From contig OX031063.1 of assembly GCA_943736015.1 (NCBI GenBank), positions 5,933,001 to 5,997,000 of the forward strand: 64,000 nucleotides of DNA. Reading direction: 5' to 3'. The stretch is from Tridacna crocea (lineage: Eukaryota > Mollusca > Bivalvia > Cardiida > Cardiidae). This document shows positions 33,501 through 48,500 of this stretch, piece after piece (positions within the stretch are counted from its first letter, which is position 1; the number at the start of each line of letters is the position of its first letter). The position numbers were made by a program, and so were the translations under genes. Below the pieces are notes generated by a model. The model saw only the letters and a program-made list of their open reading frames with translations, was not told where the DNA came from and searched no databases.

Positions 33501-36500
33501 GAGCTCAGCCAATACATTTGTGGCCAATTGAAAACTTTTCAAAACCAATACTTGATGGATAATTTGACTCACTTATTTACCCCTTGTGGACATCTTTTTA
33601 TCGGTCAGGTAACCACTCATGAAAACTCATCAAAAGAAGAAATGAATCAAACCAAATTTTCCCCTTTTTTTCCAATCTATTTTTGCATGTGTAATGTTAT
33701 TAACAACAACAAGTGTACATGACTATTATATTACAAAATTTGTTTTCAAATTGTCTGCAGCAAATTTCTGCATCGTAATAAAAGATTTTTACAAACATGA
33801 AAGTTTGCAACAAATGCATCGCTGAAGTGCAAACATCATCTGGCTGGATTCAAACCCACGTGGAGAAGATCCTGGATTTTTTCTCGTTTTAAAACAAAAA
33901 CATGACACCATAACCACTGGGCTTAACCCTTTCCCAAATGACAAATTTTGGACGCTTCCAAACTGAAAGAGTTTGCAGACGACAATCTTAGATTTTGAGA
34001 AAATGGCAGAAAAGTCTCAAAAAGGGTAGAAAACAGTGTGGGAAAAGGAGAAATTGCTCGTTACGAGCAATTTCTCCTTTTCCCACAGTGTTTTCAAAAA
34101 ACTTTTACTGCAGACACATGAAAACCAGGGTTTGTTTGGGAAAGGGTTAAAGAGATATATCCCTAACGCAGTTGTTAAGTATAGGATGAAGCCATGCATG
34201 AAGGAGTGGTCTCCCATAACAACATTACGTAATGAGCAACGACACTGGGTTAACTACATGGGATTTTGAGAATGGAAAAAATCAGTAGATTGGTTGGGTA
34301 GTTTCAAACTGTGATTCAGAGATAAAACAGTTAGCTTTTCATCATATTTTTATGAAATTACTTGATGGAACAAGCAGGGTCAGCTCAGCAGGCTTTCTGT
34401 AATGTTGTTGCATATAAGTACATAAATCTTTACCACATGACAACAATTTAAACAAGTCCAAATGAACGCATTTGTAGACGGCAAAAAAAAAAATGCAGCA
34501 TAAACATTGAAATTCATTTCAAGATTGTTGAAAACATTGTGGGAAAGGAAAAAACTTCGTTACTAAGGCTAGGCACCATATTGGCCACTATCCAAATATG
34601 CAGGTAATTGTCATTTTTCCACAATGTTTTTACGAAGGCTTCCTTCTGAAGGATACTAAAGTTGTTTAGTGAACAATTAAATGACCTATTGGACTGATTA
34701 TCAATGCATAAATTTGACAGGCTTGTTTCCTGGTATTCAAAGAGCTCATGAATATCCACAACATTTGGTACATGTCAAAATTGTCGAAGTAAGCTGCTCC
34801 GCTATACATATCAACAAATACATATTGGCCATGAATGCAACCATACCTCTTTATGCTTCTCCATGGTTGAGTATAGTTTAGCTGTGAGATCATTTCCACC
34901 ATGTGGCATATTGACTTTTTTGCTATTGGCTTTCCGGTTATTATTTTTGTTCTTGTTATTCTTCTTCTTATTCTGGTTTTTCTGGCCCTTCTTCTTCCCT
35001 TGAGCGTCCTGGAATAGAATTACAGATTGAGATTTCCATACAACACATGAATAATCATAGATGAGATTTCCTGTCTACAAACCTTGCCAAGACACTTAGA
35101 GGTGCCAATTCAAGCAATTAAAGTCTTTCATCTTTTTATGTTGAACAAAAGGATGCAGAAATTCAATCCTTTACTTCACAATTCAAACTTTTGATGTCCC
35201 TGAAAAACAGGCCATTTGAAAACAGAGAAAAGACGAAAAAGCTGATAGTCAGTATTATCTACTTTCACACAATATTTTCTAGCCTATTACAGAAAAAAAT
35301 CATCATTGGAGTTACCCTTGTCTTCAGCAAATGATTCCAATTTGGACAGATCTATTATTTAGCTAATTGGTAAAGGGTAATGTGCCTTAACTCATTACCA
35401 AACAACAAAATTTTAAGCTTGTCGAAATCGAAAACATTTGCAGACGACAAAATAAATGTGACTGAAAATTTGAAAATTGTTTTGTGAAGGGTAGAAAACA
35501 TTGTGGGAAAAGGAGAAAATGCTGGTTACCAGCATTTTCTCCTTTTCCCACAATGTTTTCTAAAGGCTTCTTTCTCAGGGGTGTCAAAAGTAGGGATTAT
35601 GTGGTAATGGGTTAAACAGTGAATATCAAGACTGGACCACCAAGCACACAGAGCTCCAGGTAAGGGGGAGTGATGATATTCTAAATGCATCATTCCCTTT
35701 CAAACCATATGTTGTCGGTCCTCAAAGAGTCGATTCTAATGGAGGCCCATAACATACAGTTTGGTGCAGAGTAAGTAACATTTATAATCACTCCCTTTAT
35801 CAAGAGCTCTGGCATACACGAGGCTGAATATATATAGTTTTTAAAAAGATTACCACACAGCGAAATTTTAGACCTATCCAAATACCACTGAAAGTATTTG
35901 CTGACAACAATATCCGAGGTGGCTAAAGTAGTGCAATTTTGCTATGATAGGGTTGAAAACTTTGTAGAAAAAGGAGAAAATGCTGGTTACCAGCATTTTC
36001 TCCTTTTCCCACTAAGTTTTCAAAAGGCTTTTACCTCAGGGGCGTTAACAGTCGTCATTGTATGGTAAAGGGTTAAAAACCTCAAATCATTTATTCAATA
36101 CACTGGAATAAACTATTTTTTGATTGGTTTCAATATTGTCCCTTATCCAATCAAAATTATCATCTGCTGACTGTGGCAAACCAAACAAGTATTTGTGCAA
36201 AGACAAGTTCGAAACATGAAGTATTAGCTGAACTCTTTAACATATGTCCAAACTTTAGGCTTGTGCAAATCTAAAGTATGTGCAGGTGACAAATATGATC
36301 TGTCTCAAATGATGAAATCTATTTTTGGATAGGTAGAAAACTTATCTGAAAATAGCAGAAAATGCTGGTCATAAGCATATTCTCCTTTTCCCAAAATGTA
36401 CTTAAAACTTTTCTCCGTCATTGTCATTTGAACCCATTTTTGTTTGGTAAATGATATTTGTCTATGTCTTTAATTCCTAGAACAAAAGCTTTGCAAAAGT

Positions 36501-39500
36501 GGCACATATATGCTTGAAGGGCCTTGTCAGTGAAATGGGTTAAAATCTAGAACACCTGCAGATACCCAACAAGTCGCATTCATTGTGGTAAGTTTTAACT
36601 TATTACAAAGAAAACTGTAAGAGGAACTGTGCGCACAAGAAATTGGTAACACATGGTTGGACGGATCAAAAGATGGACGGACAAAAGGATGGACATACCA
36701 CCGGGCATATAAAAATTAGAATTTTTTTTCAAACAGGTGAAACTACTGGCCACCAGCATTTACTCTATTTCCAATGAATGTCTTTAACAAACGGCAAATT
36801 ATAGACCCTACCCAATGGAAAGCATCTGCACTTAACAAATCTGAAAGAGGTACAGATGAACTTTAATTCTTTGACAAGTCAGAAAACATTGTGGGAAAAG
36901 AAGAAAGAGCTTAGGGTAGCAAATTTGTACGATTGTTTGGTAAAGGGTTCAAACCCTTCAGGGCCCACAATAGTTTGGTTAGGGGTTAAAATAGAAAAAC
37001 AGGGCCCGTATTCACCAACCATTCTTAAGAACGTTCTTGTTCTTATTCTTCAGAATTTTGTCCAAGTGAAAGTAACAGAACTTCTGATTGGCTAAACCAA
37101 ATGGTTTAGCCAATCAGAAGTTCTGTTACTTTCACAGTCGGAAAAATTTGAAGAATAAGACAAAGAATATTCTTAAGAATGGTTGGTGAATACGGGCCCA
37201 GGTTTTAATCTCTTTACCACTGCAGAGCTTTCCTCCTCATCTTGACCATTTATAGCATCAGCCTCGGCCTGCGCAGCCTCTGCTTCTTCTCGCTTTCTCT
37301 TCTCTTCTTCTTCCTGATCTAACTCTTTAATGATATCCTCCAGAACATTCGGCCAGAAATCCCCCTCAAAGTATGGCAAGTCTGTCACCTTATTGATGTT
37401 GTTCTCGATGGAATCTTTGTAAATATCCTAGAAAACAGGAATTAAATGCTGAAGTTACCTTACTTTAACCATATTTATTTCACACTGATTGAGAAACAAG
37501 TTCTTACAACTTACAGTGATCTCTCTTGATTTTGCTTCAAAGGAATTACACAAGTACTCACGCCGAGTGTGTGGACCAATGAAGAGTCCAAAAGTTGTCA
37601 TCCGCTCCCGGGAATCCAACTCAGAACCCTCTACTTACAAGGCCAACACTCTGCTTCATGACCAAGGACACCAAGGTTGAAGTGGACCTAAACCTTAAAT
37701 TAGTGCTTTTCAGCCAAACTAAACCTTGTCAGCTCACAGATCTATACATGCATTCTTTACTTCTTCTTCAAAGGGGTCCTACATGGTTCAGTGGTTGTAA
37801 GATTCAAAACTTGGAGAAACCCATTTTCTTTCCTTATCAAAGAACTATCCTGTTATTTCAGACAAATTCTATGTCTGGTCAGCAAATACTTTCAACTTTC
37901 AAGTGAGTTTGAAATTTTGTTGAGTGTTTAACAACGTAATCCTTTGAACCTTAACTTGTTACCCAACCACAAAATGGGCCATGCTCTGGCAAAAGGGGGC
38001 TTAATGCATCTCCATGATACATTACAACAAGAAATATGTCTTGTATGGATCGCTTAACTCTTTACCACACAATCCAGATTTTTAACGTCCCTGAGAAGGA
38101 AAGCTTTTGAAAACATGGTGGGAAAAGGAGAAAATGCTGGTAACCAGCATTTTCTCCTTTTCCCACCATGTTTTCTACTCCTACAAAATCAAAATTCAAT
38201 GTTTGATTCACATTTAATTTATCGTCTGCATATGCTTTCAATTTGGAAGTGTCTAAAATTTTGTCGTTTGGTAAACAGTTAAAGCAACTGAACTATGAGG
38301 AGGACTGGGCCTTTGACATATGGAAAATTAATCAATAATGAAAAATGTTTCGGCCCAGGTCAGCCTGACCTGATAATCTGCACTTTCTTTTTCCACAATG
38401 CAGTGATTGGGAAACCCCTGCGCCATGCGCCATTGGCGCATAAAAACCAAAAATGTCTCATTCAAAATCCTAGAAATGCGCCCAACTGTCTCATAGAAAT
38501 ATGGAAGTTGCGCCAATATTTTTTTTGAAATCTTCTAAAACTAAAACAAAAGAAAAGTGAAGTTCAGTATTCTCGTATTTTGTGAATATCATTATTGATT
38601 GTATGTGTTAGAATCTAATTTTAACATCGGTATTCGGGAATGTTACTCGATACTACATTGATAAAGTACGACTTTATATCCAAGGTATTGTGATTGAATT
38701 ATCGGGACTGAGCCATAAATTAAACTGCTCATTGCAGGAAGTCCTTGTATCTATCACTTAGTGGTAGGCCGATGACCGACTACAGTCAAAAGTCATTTGG
38801 TTTTGGCTTCCGATTCCGATTTATCGATTGAGAAATCGCGGAATCGATTGTAGTCGGACCTTGAACTCGCTTAGTGCCTAAACTTGAATTCTTGGTTTTG
38901 TGACTATTATTAATCATAATCATCGATTAAACAGTGGATAACAAACATCAAAACTGGCCGCAAAAATGAGAAAGTTTTGTCCATGGGTTATTTGACAAAA
39001 CTTTACAACTTGGCACGCTTCTCATTTGATCTCTGAGCCCGGGTTTTGAGACTTGGACATTTGAAATGACTTGTCTTTGACAATGGAAAATATCTGCCAA
39101 AATGTCAATATGACACATGAAATTATCGTCTAGAGCTTCATATAACCTAGCTTGCGTGCATCCGGCAGAATATTGGGCTAAACAGGATCAGTATAGAATG
39201 CGAAGGACATGCCGATGATAATGAGGCTGTCGAGTCATTTATGACAGAGTAACAAAGGTGTTATTCCTCTTATCTAGTGTAAAGTGACAGATTTTTAACT
39301 TATTTGCTATTTAAACTGACGAATGATGTCAAATCATGTAGCAATACTTCTCCAAAAATCAATTGTCAAGAAAAAATAGACCGCCAAAAAAGCGTGAAAA
39401 CCCATGACAATACAATGAGCAGCTTGGCATCGTCCGATCAGGGGGACTTCAAACTATCTTCTCATCAATAATAATGAATTTATACAGTGAATTTACACAA

Positions 39501-42500
39501 ATCTCTGAATAAAGCAATAACTGAAAGCTAAAGTTCCGTTCATGAGTGAACAAAAATGTTGTTTTATGAAATGAAAATATAGAGTTATAGCAGAAGGATG
39601 ATAATGAAGCTGGCGAGTCATTTATGACACTAGTAACAAAGGTGTTTTTCCTTTTATCTAGAGTAAAGTGACAGATTTTTATGTTACTTGCTATTTAAAC
39701 TGACTAACTGATGTCAAATCATGTAGCAATACTTCTCCAAAAAGTAATTGTGACGAAAAAATAGATCGCCAAAAAAGCGTGAAAACCCATGACACTACAA
39801 TGAGCAGCCTGGCATCATCCGATCAGGAGGACTTCAAACTATCTTCTCATCTTTAATAATGAATTCAAACAATGAATTTATACAAATCTCTGTATAAAAC
39901 AATAATTGCAAGCTAAATTTCCGGGTTCATGAGCGAAAAAATGCTGTTTTATGAAATAAAAATTAGATGTATAGCAGACGGGGGGAGGGGGGATTTTAAG
40001 CCGTCGCCTGCAAATGCTTGATATATGTCTGTTTGGGTTTTTTTTTTTTTAACTTTTTTGGAAATTAAAATACAGACTGTATATGGAAGAAATGAACAGT
40101 ATTGATTATTCATGTGTTGAAACAATAAAACGGAAGAAAGTTTTACTTGAAATCTTTTTAATGTCTCATCTGAAAATAAAAATGTCTCATTACTTTTGAA
40201 AATGTCTCATTGGTTTTCAAAAACAGGAGACATTGTCTCATTGAAATAAATTCTTTCCCGATCACTGACAATGTATTCAAATATCAGCATAGTGAGAGCT
40301 TGGGACAGTTGGGTGGTAAAATGCATAGAGAAAATGTAGAGAAAATGATATACCCCTCTTTATCAGCTGCTTTGTTAAATCGAGATAGAAGAATCCAGAA
40401 TTTCAAGCAATATTTCTATCTGTAATTACATACCTTATAATCTATGACTATTCTTTCTATGAGAGCTTTGTCCAACATTTTCTTGTACCATTCCTGCAGC
40501 CTCTTTGGTTTTGGAATTTTTTGTTCCGGCGGATGACAATGGAAGATGTAATCGTCCCCCTCACTGGGGGGACAGGCCCAAATGTGAGCCCACACATAGC
40601 CTAATGATTTCACATACTCTAAATAACCAATGAGAATTTCATGATAAACAGCAGTCCTTAATTGCCTGGGTTGAAAGAAGTGCACACTGTCCAAGTATGA
40701 AATATACACTCTCCTGAAAAAAGAAAATGTTACATATATGTATGTGGTAAATTCAACTATTTAAGTACAAGTATGACAGATAACTTTGTTTGAATCATGA
40801 ACTCATAGTCAAGTATTCTGTATCAGCTGACCAGTTGGGTAATTTCACAATTTAGAATTCCAATTAAATGTAGAATGCTTGTTGTAAATCTGTGCATAGT
40901 AAACTAAAGCTGGTGTACATACCTGTTGTTAGGATGCGGACACTCTGACCCATACTCTTGTACATGCATACCAAAGAAACAAACATCAGTTCCGTCAATC
41001 TCTTCAAAAACAAACATGGACTTTGCACGGTACTGAAATGTCTCAGGAAACTCACTATTATCAGTAAATCTGAAGCAGAAAAAATGTCAGTTCATCATTA
41101 AGCTTTCCAAATGGCAAAATTTAACCTTTTCCCAAACAATTCAGGCTTTTCACAACCCTGAGAAAGAAGTCTCAAGAAAACATTGTGAGGAAAGAAAATG
41201 CATTTTCTCCTTTACCCCCAATGTTTTCTACCCTTCCCAAAATAATTTTTAAGTTTTCACTCACATTAATTTTGTCATCTACAAATTTGGACTAGTCTAA
41301 AATCAGGTTGTTTGGTAAAGAGGTAAGCATCTAAACTGAAAAAGGACAACAAACCAAACTTGGCTACATGATGGAATCAGTCAAAGAAAAGATAGAAAAC
41401 TTTGTGTGATATTGTGAAAAAGCACTAATGATTTCAAAAGCTTTCTTTCTCTAGGGTCACAAAAACACATGTGCCTTAGGGATAAGGTAATTCAATTAAT
41501 ATTTGGGACAGTTTTAGGTTTTTTGCAAACTTCTTATCCAAGTTTTTAAGGTCCAAAAAACACAATCTTTATGTTACTCTACATACTAATACCTTACACC
41601 TTGCAATAAATCGATTATTCTACTGTCAGAAATAGGCATTTATTTTATGTTCTCATTCTTTAGACGTGAAGAAATTGGTTTTTTTTCTAAAAGATAAAAG
41701 TCTTTAACAATAAAGCCCTGGTTTTCACAACCCTGGAAAGGAAACTTTTAGAAAACCTAGTGGAAGGAGAAAATGCTGGTAACCAGCATTTTCACCTTTT
41801 CCCACAAGGTTTTCAACCCTTTCAGAGTTAAATTCTATAAATAGAGACCTTTTTATTCTGTTGGCTGTGAACGCTTTCGATATGGACCAGTCTAACATTT
41901 TGTCGTCTGGTAAAGAGGTAGAGATAATCCAAATAAAACAATAATTTAGACTCATTTTATAGTCCCTCTTGTTTTCAAGTTATTCACATATTGCAGTGTA
42001 CTATGTCTTTACCAAACAAAACTTTAGAAATCAAAGGGACTTGCAGACAAAATAAACGTCACTCACAACTTGAGGATTGCTTCCAGCAGGGTAGAAAACA
42101 TTGTGGGCAAAGGAAAACATACTGGTTACCAGCATTTTCTCCTTTTCCCCACAATGTTTTCAAAAGCCTTCCCTCTCAGGGTAGTAAAAACCAGGGATTG
42201 TTGGGTAAAGGGTATGTATTGAACATATCTTAGTCACACTCGGTAAAAGAGAGATCTAATGGATCTACAGTTATATTAAATGTGACATAGTGTACATGCA
42301 ATACTGACAACGGTTGAAACTTTTTGCTGTTTGTAAATTTTCTGCATGTCCCAGGACAATTCCACCTCATGATTTTTGTTAGTTGTACGACAAAAACAGG
42401 TTTTGTAAATCTATAATTATATGATGACTTGCTTGGTATGATGTATCAGAGATACAGTAGATCCTTTCGCCAGAGAGCCGCTTATACATGGCCTGCAACA

Positions 42501-45500
42501 CATGAAAATGGGCATTCGGACATTTGTGTAAGATGCCGTCTCGGATCAGCCTGCACAGTTTGCGCAGACTGATCCGAGATGGCACTTTAGGACTTTATTA
42601 AATAGATTTTGTCCCAAGTATACTTTCACAAAACAGAAAATTACATGGAAACCTATTGAGTCTTTTTGGATTAGTCTGTGTGGACCGTGTAGGCTGATCT
42701 GAGACTACACTTGGAGCAAATGTTCCAGGCCATTTGTACCTCATAGCCAGAGGCTAAATTGCAGCATGAGAAACCAGGATGTCAGATAGACATCACCAAG
42801 CTTGAGTAATCAATGCAGACAGGGGATGGTGAATGCTTCATTTCTAGCACTTATGGCAATGGAGGACACATAGCCTCACTTCCTTCACATATCGTTTTTG
42901 AGCAGATCCCTCTGAGCTAGGACAGTATTGAACTTTCAGGGTTGCAGCCAATGGGAAAATTCCTCCCATGGAGGGAAAAATCATATATCAGCAAACATTT
43001 CACCTTTGTGTCATCCAACACATTTGGATGACAAAGGCTAACCATGAAGGGAGGTTATAGAATAGCACGTAGCAATGACACTTACTTGGTTTTCATGAGA
43101 GGCCGGACTTCCACTAATTTGTCTGAACTAGATAGCACTTTTATTGAGACTTCCCCAGCACCTGCATCTTTCTTCTTTAAGAATGTGTTAATACGATTTT
43201 CTAGATAATTGCCCAGCTTTGAACCAGGTAGTCCTGAAGTTACAAACATACAAATGTTGTCAAAAATCTGTCTTGACAGATACACTCCTAATCAGGTAAC
43301 AAAAATTTACAGTGGTCCTTATTGATCATTAGAAACCACAATGAATGTAGACCAGTCAAAAATGTGTGAGTTATGCCCTGTGGATACGGGGTTAAATGCA
43401 TCTGCAAACAAGCAATTTTGTTGAGATGATATCCCCCCCAAAAAAATTTACCTGACCACTTAACTGAAAATCTTTCTAGGTCTGCCTTTTTTCATCTAAT
43501 AAAAAATAAAGTGCTGTCATCATAATATAGCTGCCACATGGTTGCTATTTCTAGCAGCTAGCTATAGAGAAAAGCACAGAATTTTTAGCACCTGCTTCAG
43601 TAGCTCAATGGATATATTGTGTTACTTTTGATCTAAAAGGTTTACACAGAGACTGATGGATGGACAGATGGATGCACGACAGATTCATTGGTCAATGGCT
43701 TTGATTATTCAATAAAAGTAGGAAGTTTCATTGCAGTATGTGGATTAGTTGGAGATGCATTCATGAAAAACAAAATTTGACATAAAGCCCCCTTTTTCTG
43801 GACACAGCAATAAATTTGATAACTCTGACAATATGGGCTAGGTCCATGATCTGTGAAAATCTCATCCAAATCCTTTGAGATAAGTCCAGTAATTAAAGGT
43901 ATATTGATGAATAATGATTTATAACAAGAAGACCCCTTTTTCCATGACACATCTACAGACTGCAAAACCTTGACAATATGTGCCAGGTCACACGAGGAGA
44001 AACATTCTGTGAAAATATTATACAAATCTGTCAAGAAATGTTGGAGGACTTGCATTTACAATAAATAGAATGAAAAGCCGTCTTTCTATGTGTTATTAAA
44101 ACTCTGGGTTGTGCAGTATAAGGTTAATATACCTTTTCTGTGTACAGAGCTCCTGAAAAAGGGAGTGATTTTGATTTCAAAATTGGAACTATTAAAAATT
44201 CTTCAGTAAAACCTCTTTTATGGGTAATCATTACAATCATCTCATTGAGAATTCAAATCAGTACCTACAACATATGGTTTGGAAGAGAAATAATGGATTT
44301 AGAATACCATCACACCCTCTTATCTGGATCTCTCTGTGTGTCATATGTAAATCCTACAATAAAACTTACTTTTTGATGTGTATTTATTTTCTTTCCTCTT
44401 CATACCCTTTGCTTTTAGGCAGCTTTCACATGTAAACCTGCAAAAGAACATATGATTAAATTTTCAAATCAGTTCAGACTGAAGTGTCTAAGATTTTTAG
44501 GATTTTAAGAAATGAGTTAGGTCTCATACATAAGCATCCTGGATACTAGTATGTCATGGAACAAACAAAAAGAGACATTCAAACATTTGCGTAAAGCATA
44601 GTCCGAAAATCAGCATTCTCACTCAGTGCTAATTAATCTAAAATGACATTTTTCATTTTTATGTAATTTTGTTATGCACAAGTCTACTGTAGGACAAAAT
44701 CTAATGTAGTCCAAAAGTGCCGTCTTGGTATAGCCTGCCAGGCTGATCTGAGACGACACTTTATGCAAATGTCCATAGTGCAGGTCATATCATGATATGT
44801 CTCTAAAGTTGAGTTTGTATACAAAGGCAAAGCCTGAACTAAAGTTTGTATGATAAATGAAGTGTAAATACTGCAGGTACATTTTCATTGAAATAAGACA
44901 CCAAATAAGTTTAAAAACCAAGTGAGAAACCTCTTCTTTCTGATATCACTCATTAGTTTTCAGTGGTGACCCTCAATTTGAACAAGAGGGCCATGATGGC
45001 CCTGAAATCGCTCACCTGAGTTTATTGATCAAACATGCACCATCTAGTTTCCTAGTGACCTAGTTTTTTATCAGACATTACCCATCATCAAACACTTTTG
45101 AGATATCAATAAGACAAACATTCTGGCCAAGTTTCATGAGTATTGGACTGAAAATGTGGCCTCTACAGTGTACAAAAAGTTTTTCTAAGATTTCATCAAG
45201 TGACCTAGTTTTGGACCCGACAAATACCCATTATCAAACTCTTTTGAGACATCACCAAAACAAACATTCTGACCAAGTCTGAAGAGTATCAGGCAGAAAA
45301 TGTAGCCTCTGGAGTGTACACAAGGTTTTTCTAATATTTGACCCATTGACCTAGTTTTTGACTCCACATGACCCATTTTCAAACTCATTCAAGGTATCAC
45401 CAGGACAAATATCATGAACAAGTTTTAGGAGTATCAGACTGAAAATGTGTCCTCCAGAGCATACAAAAGGTGTTTATAACATTTGACCTATTGACCCAGT

Positions 45501-48500
45501 TTTTGACCAAACATGACCCATTTTCAAACTCTTCCAAGATATTATAAAGGCAAACATTCTGACTAATTTTCAAGAGTGTTGGACTGAAAATGTGGCATCC
45601 AGAGCATATACAAGGTTTTTCTAAGATTTGACCTGGTGACCTAGTTTTTAACCCCGAATGACCCATTTTCAAACCTGTCTGAGATATCATCAAGACAAAC
45701 ATTCTGACCAAGTTACAAGAGTTTCGGACTGAAAATGTGGCCTCTAGAGCCTACAAAAGGTTTTTCTAACATTTGACCTAGTGACCTAGTTTTTGACCCC
45801 ACATGACCCATTTTCGTTCTTGTCTGAGATATCATCCAGGCAAACATCCTGACCAACTTTCATGAGTATCCAACTGAAAATGTGGCCTCTAGAGCGTACA
45901 AAAGGTTTTTCTAAGATTTGACCTAGTGACCTAGTTTTTGACCCCACGTGACCCATTTTCAAACTCGTCCGAGATATCATCCAGACAAACATCCTGACCA
46001 ACTTTCATGAGTATCCGACTGAAAATGTGGCCTCTAGAGCATACAAAAGGTTTTTCTAAGATTTGACCTGGTGACCTAGTTTTTGACCCCACGTGACCCA
46101 TTTTCAAACTCGTCCGAGATATCATCCAGACAAACATCCTGACCAACTTACATGAGTATCCGACTGAAAATGTGGCCTCTAGAGCGTACAAAAGGTTTTT
46201 CTAAGATTTGACCTGGTGACCTAGTTTTTGACCCCACGTGACCCATTTTCGAACTCGTCCGAGATATCAACCAGACAAACATCCTGACCAACTTACATGA
46301 GTATCCGACTGAAAATGCGGCCTCTAGAGCGTACAAAAGGTTTTTCTAAGATTTGACCTGGTGACCTAGTTTTTGACCCCACGTGACCCATTTTCGAACT
46401 CGTCCGAGATATCATCGAGACAAACATCCTGACCAACTTTCATGAGTATCCGACTGAAAATGCGGCCTCTAAAGCGTACACAAGGTTTTTCTAAGATTTG
46501 ACCTGGTGACCTAGTTTTTGACCCCACGTGACCCATTTTCGAACTCGTCCGAGATATCATCGAGACAAACATCCTGACCAACTTTCATGAGTATCCGACT
46601 CAAAATGCGGCCTCTAGAGCGTACACAAGGTTTTTCTAAGATTTGACCTGGTGACCTAGTTTTTGACCCCACGTGACCCATTTACGAACTCGTCCGAGAT
46701 ATCATCGAGACAAACATCCTGACCAACTTTCATGAGTATCCGACTCAAAATGCGGCCTCTAGAGCGTACACAAGGTTTTTCTAAGATTTGACCTAGTGAC
46801 CTAGTTTTTGACCCCACATGACCCATTTTCGAACTTGTCCGAGATTTCATCGAGACAAACATCCTGACCAACTTTCATGAGTATCCGACTCAAAATGCGG
46901 CCTCTAGAGCGTACACAAGGTTTTTCTAAGATTTGACCTAGTGACCTAGTTTTTGACCCCACATGACCCATTTTCGAACTCGTCCGAGATTTCATCGAGA
47001 CTAACATCCTGACCAACTTTCATGAGTATCCGACCAAAACTGTGGCCTGTAGAGCGTACACAAGGTAAAAAGTTGACGACGGACGACGCACGACGCACGA
47101 CGGACGACGGACACAGCACGATCACAATAGCTCACCATGAGCACTTCGTGCTCAGGTGAGCTAAAAAGGCATTGATTTACATGTGTTGACTACATCGGGA
47201 ACATACATCCAAGCATGCTTTCTTGTTCTTTTATGATCTACATCGTACAGAAAAAAAAAACTTACCCATTGTTCCAAATGGGTTCAAAATGGAGCACACA
47301 TATTCTGTGTACCTTTCTACCACACTCTTCACACTCTACAAACCTGCAAAAACAAATAAAGGTATTTTCTAGTTCATTAATTCAGAGATTTACAAATCAG
47401 ACTTAATATTGATATGGTAGAAACAGTTGTGGTGAAAAAAGAAGAAAATGTTGGTCACCTTCTTTTATCTTCTCTTTTTCCAAAAATAGGTCCTGCATGG
47501 CTCAGTGCAAGTGCAAGATAACCTGGAGGTCTCACTGGGTTAGAGAGATGAAAGGGAGTGATGGTGTTCTAAATCAATTATTTCTCTTGCAAACCATATG
47601 TTGCAGGTACTCATTTGAATTGTCTCATTGAGATGATTGACAAGACGATTCTAATAAGTATCTATAACAAAGGGTTTATTGGAGAATAAGTAATATTTTC
47701 AATTCCGAAATCAAAATCACTCCCCCTATCCCCAGCTCTGCTGGTTCATTAGTTGCAGTACACTTGGTTAAGAGACTTCAGAGCCTTTGTCTCATGCCAC
47801 TGAAACCCAAGACACACATAAATATGTGAGCACTTTTTTTTTTTCTTTTTCCAACATGTTTCCACAGGGCTCCTTTCTGAGGGTCATTAAAATCTGGATT
47901 GCTTGTTGAAATGCATTGTACCAAGCTATTGCATAAAATGGATCTATTTTGGATTATAATTGAACAAATTATAGGGGATTTGACATGCACAAAATTTACC
48001 TTGCACAAATGGTCTCGATAGGATTACAGGCTGATAAAAGTAGACATTTTTAACAGATGCAATAAACCCACTTTTTGTAGATTGATTGATTGTATGGTGT
48101 TTAACCCTTTCCCAAGCGACAAATTTTGGACTCTTCCAAATCAAGAGTTTGCAGAGGACAATTTTAGATTTGGAGAAAATGACAGAAAGTTCTCAAAAAG
48201 GGTAGAAAACACTGTGGGGAAAGGAGAAATTGCTTGTTACGAGCAATTTCTACTTTCCCCAGAGTGTTTTCAAAAGACTTTTACTGCAGACACGTAAAAA
48301 CCACAGCTTGTTTGAGAAAGAGTTAATGCTGTTTTCAACGTTATTTCAGCTACACTGTGGCGGCCAGTGCACCTATAGATGCTTTCCTGGAGTCTCTTTT
48401 ACTCTGCACAATTTTCTTTCCAAGCCACTGGCTGCTTTCCCACACAATCCTTGACGGAACAAAGTTCAGCGGTGGGATAGGAGTAAATCTTGTCCCAGGA

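Noticed and set aside
45185-47016. Series of similar 67-86 aa minus-strand ORFs
   Set aside because: They are the 145-bp tandem unit of a pearl-type element read in one frame, with no start context, splice sites or known domain.
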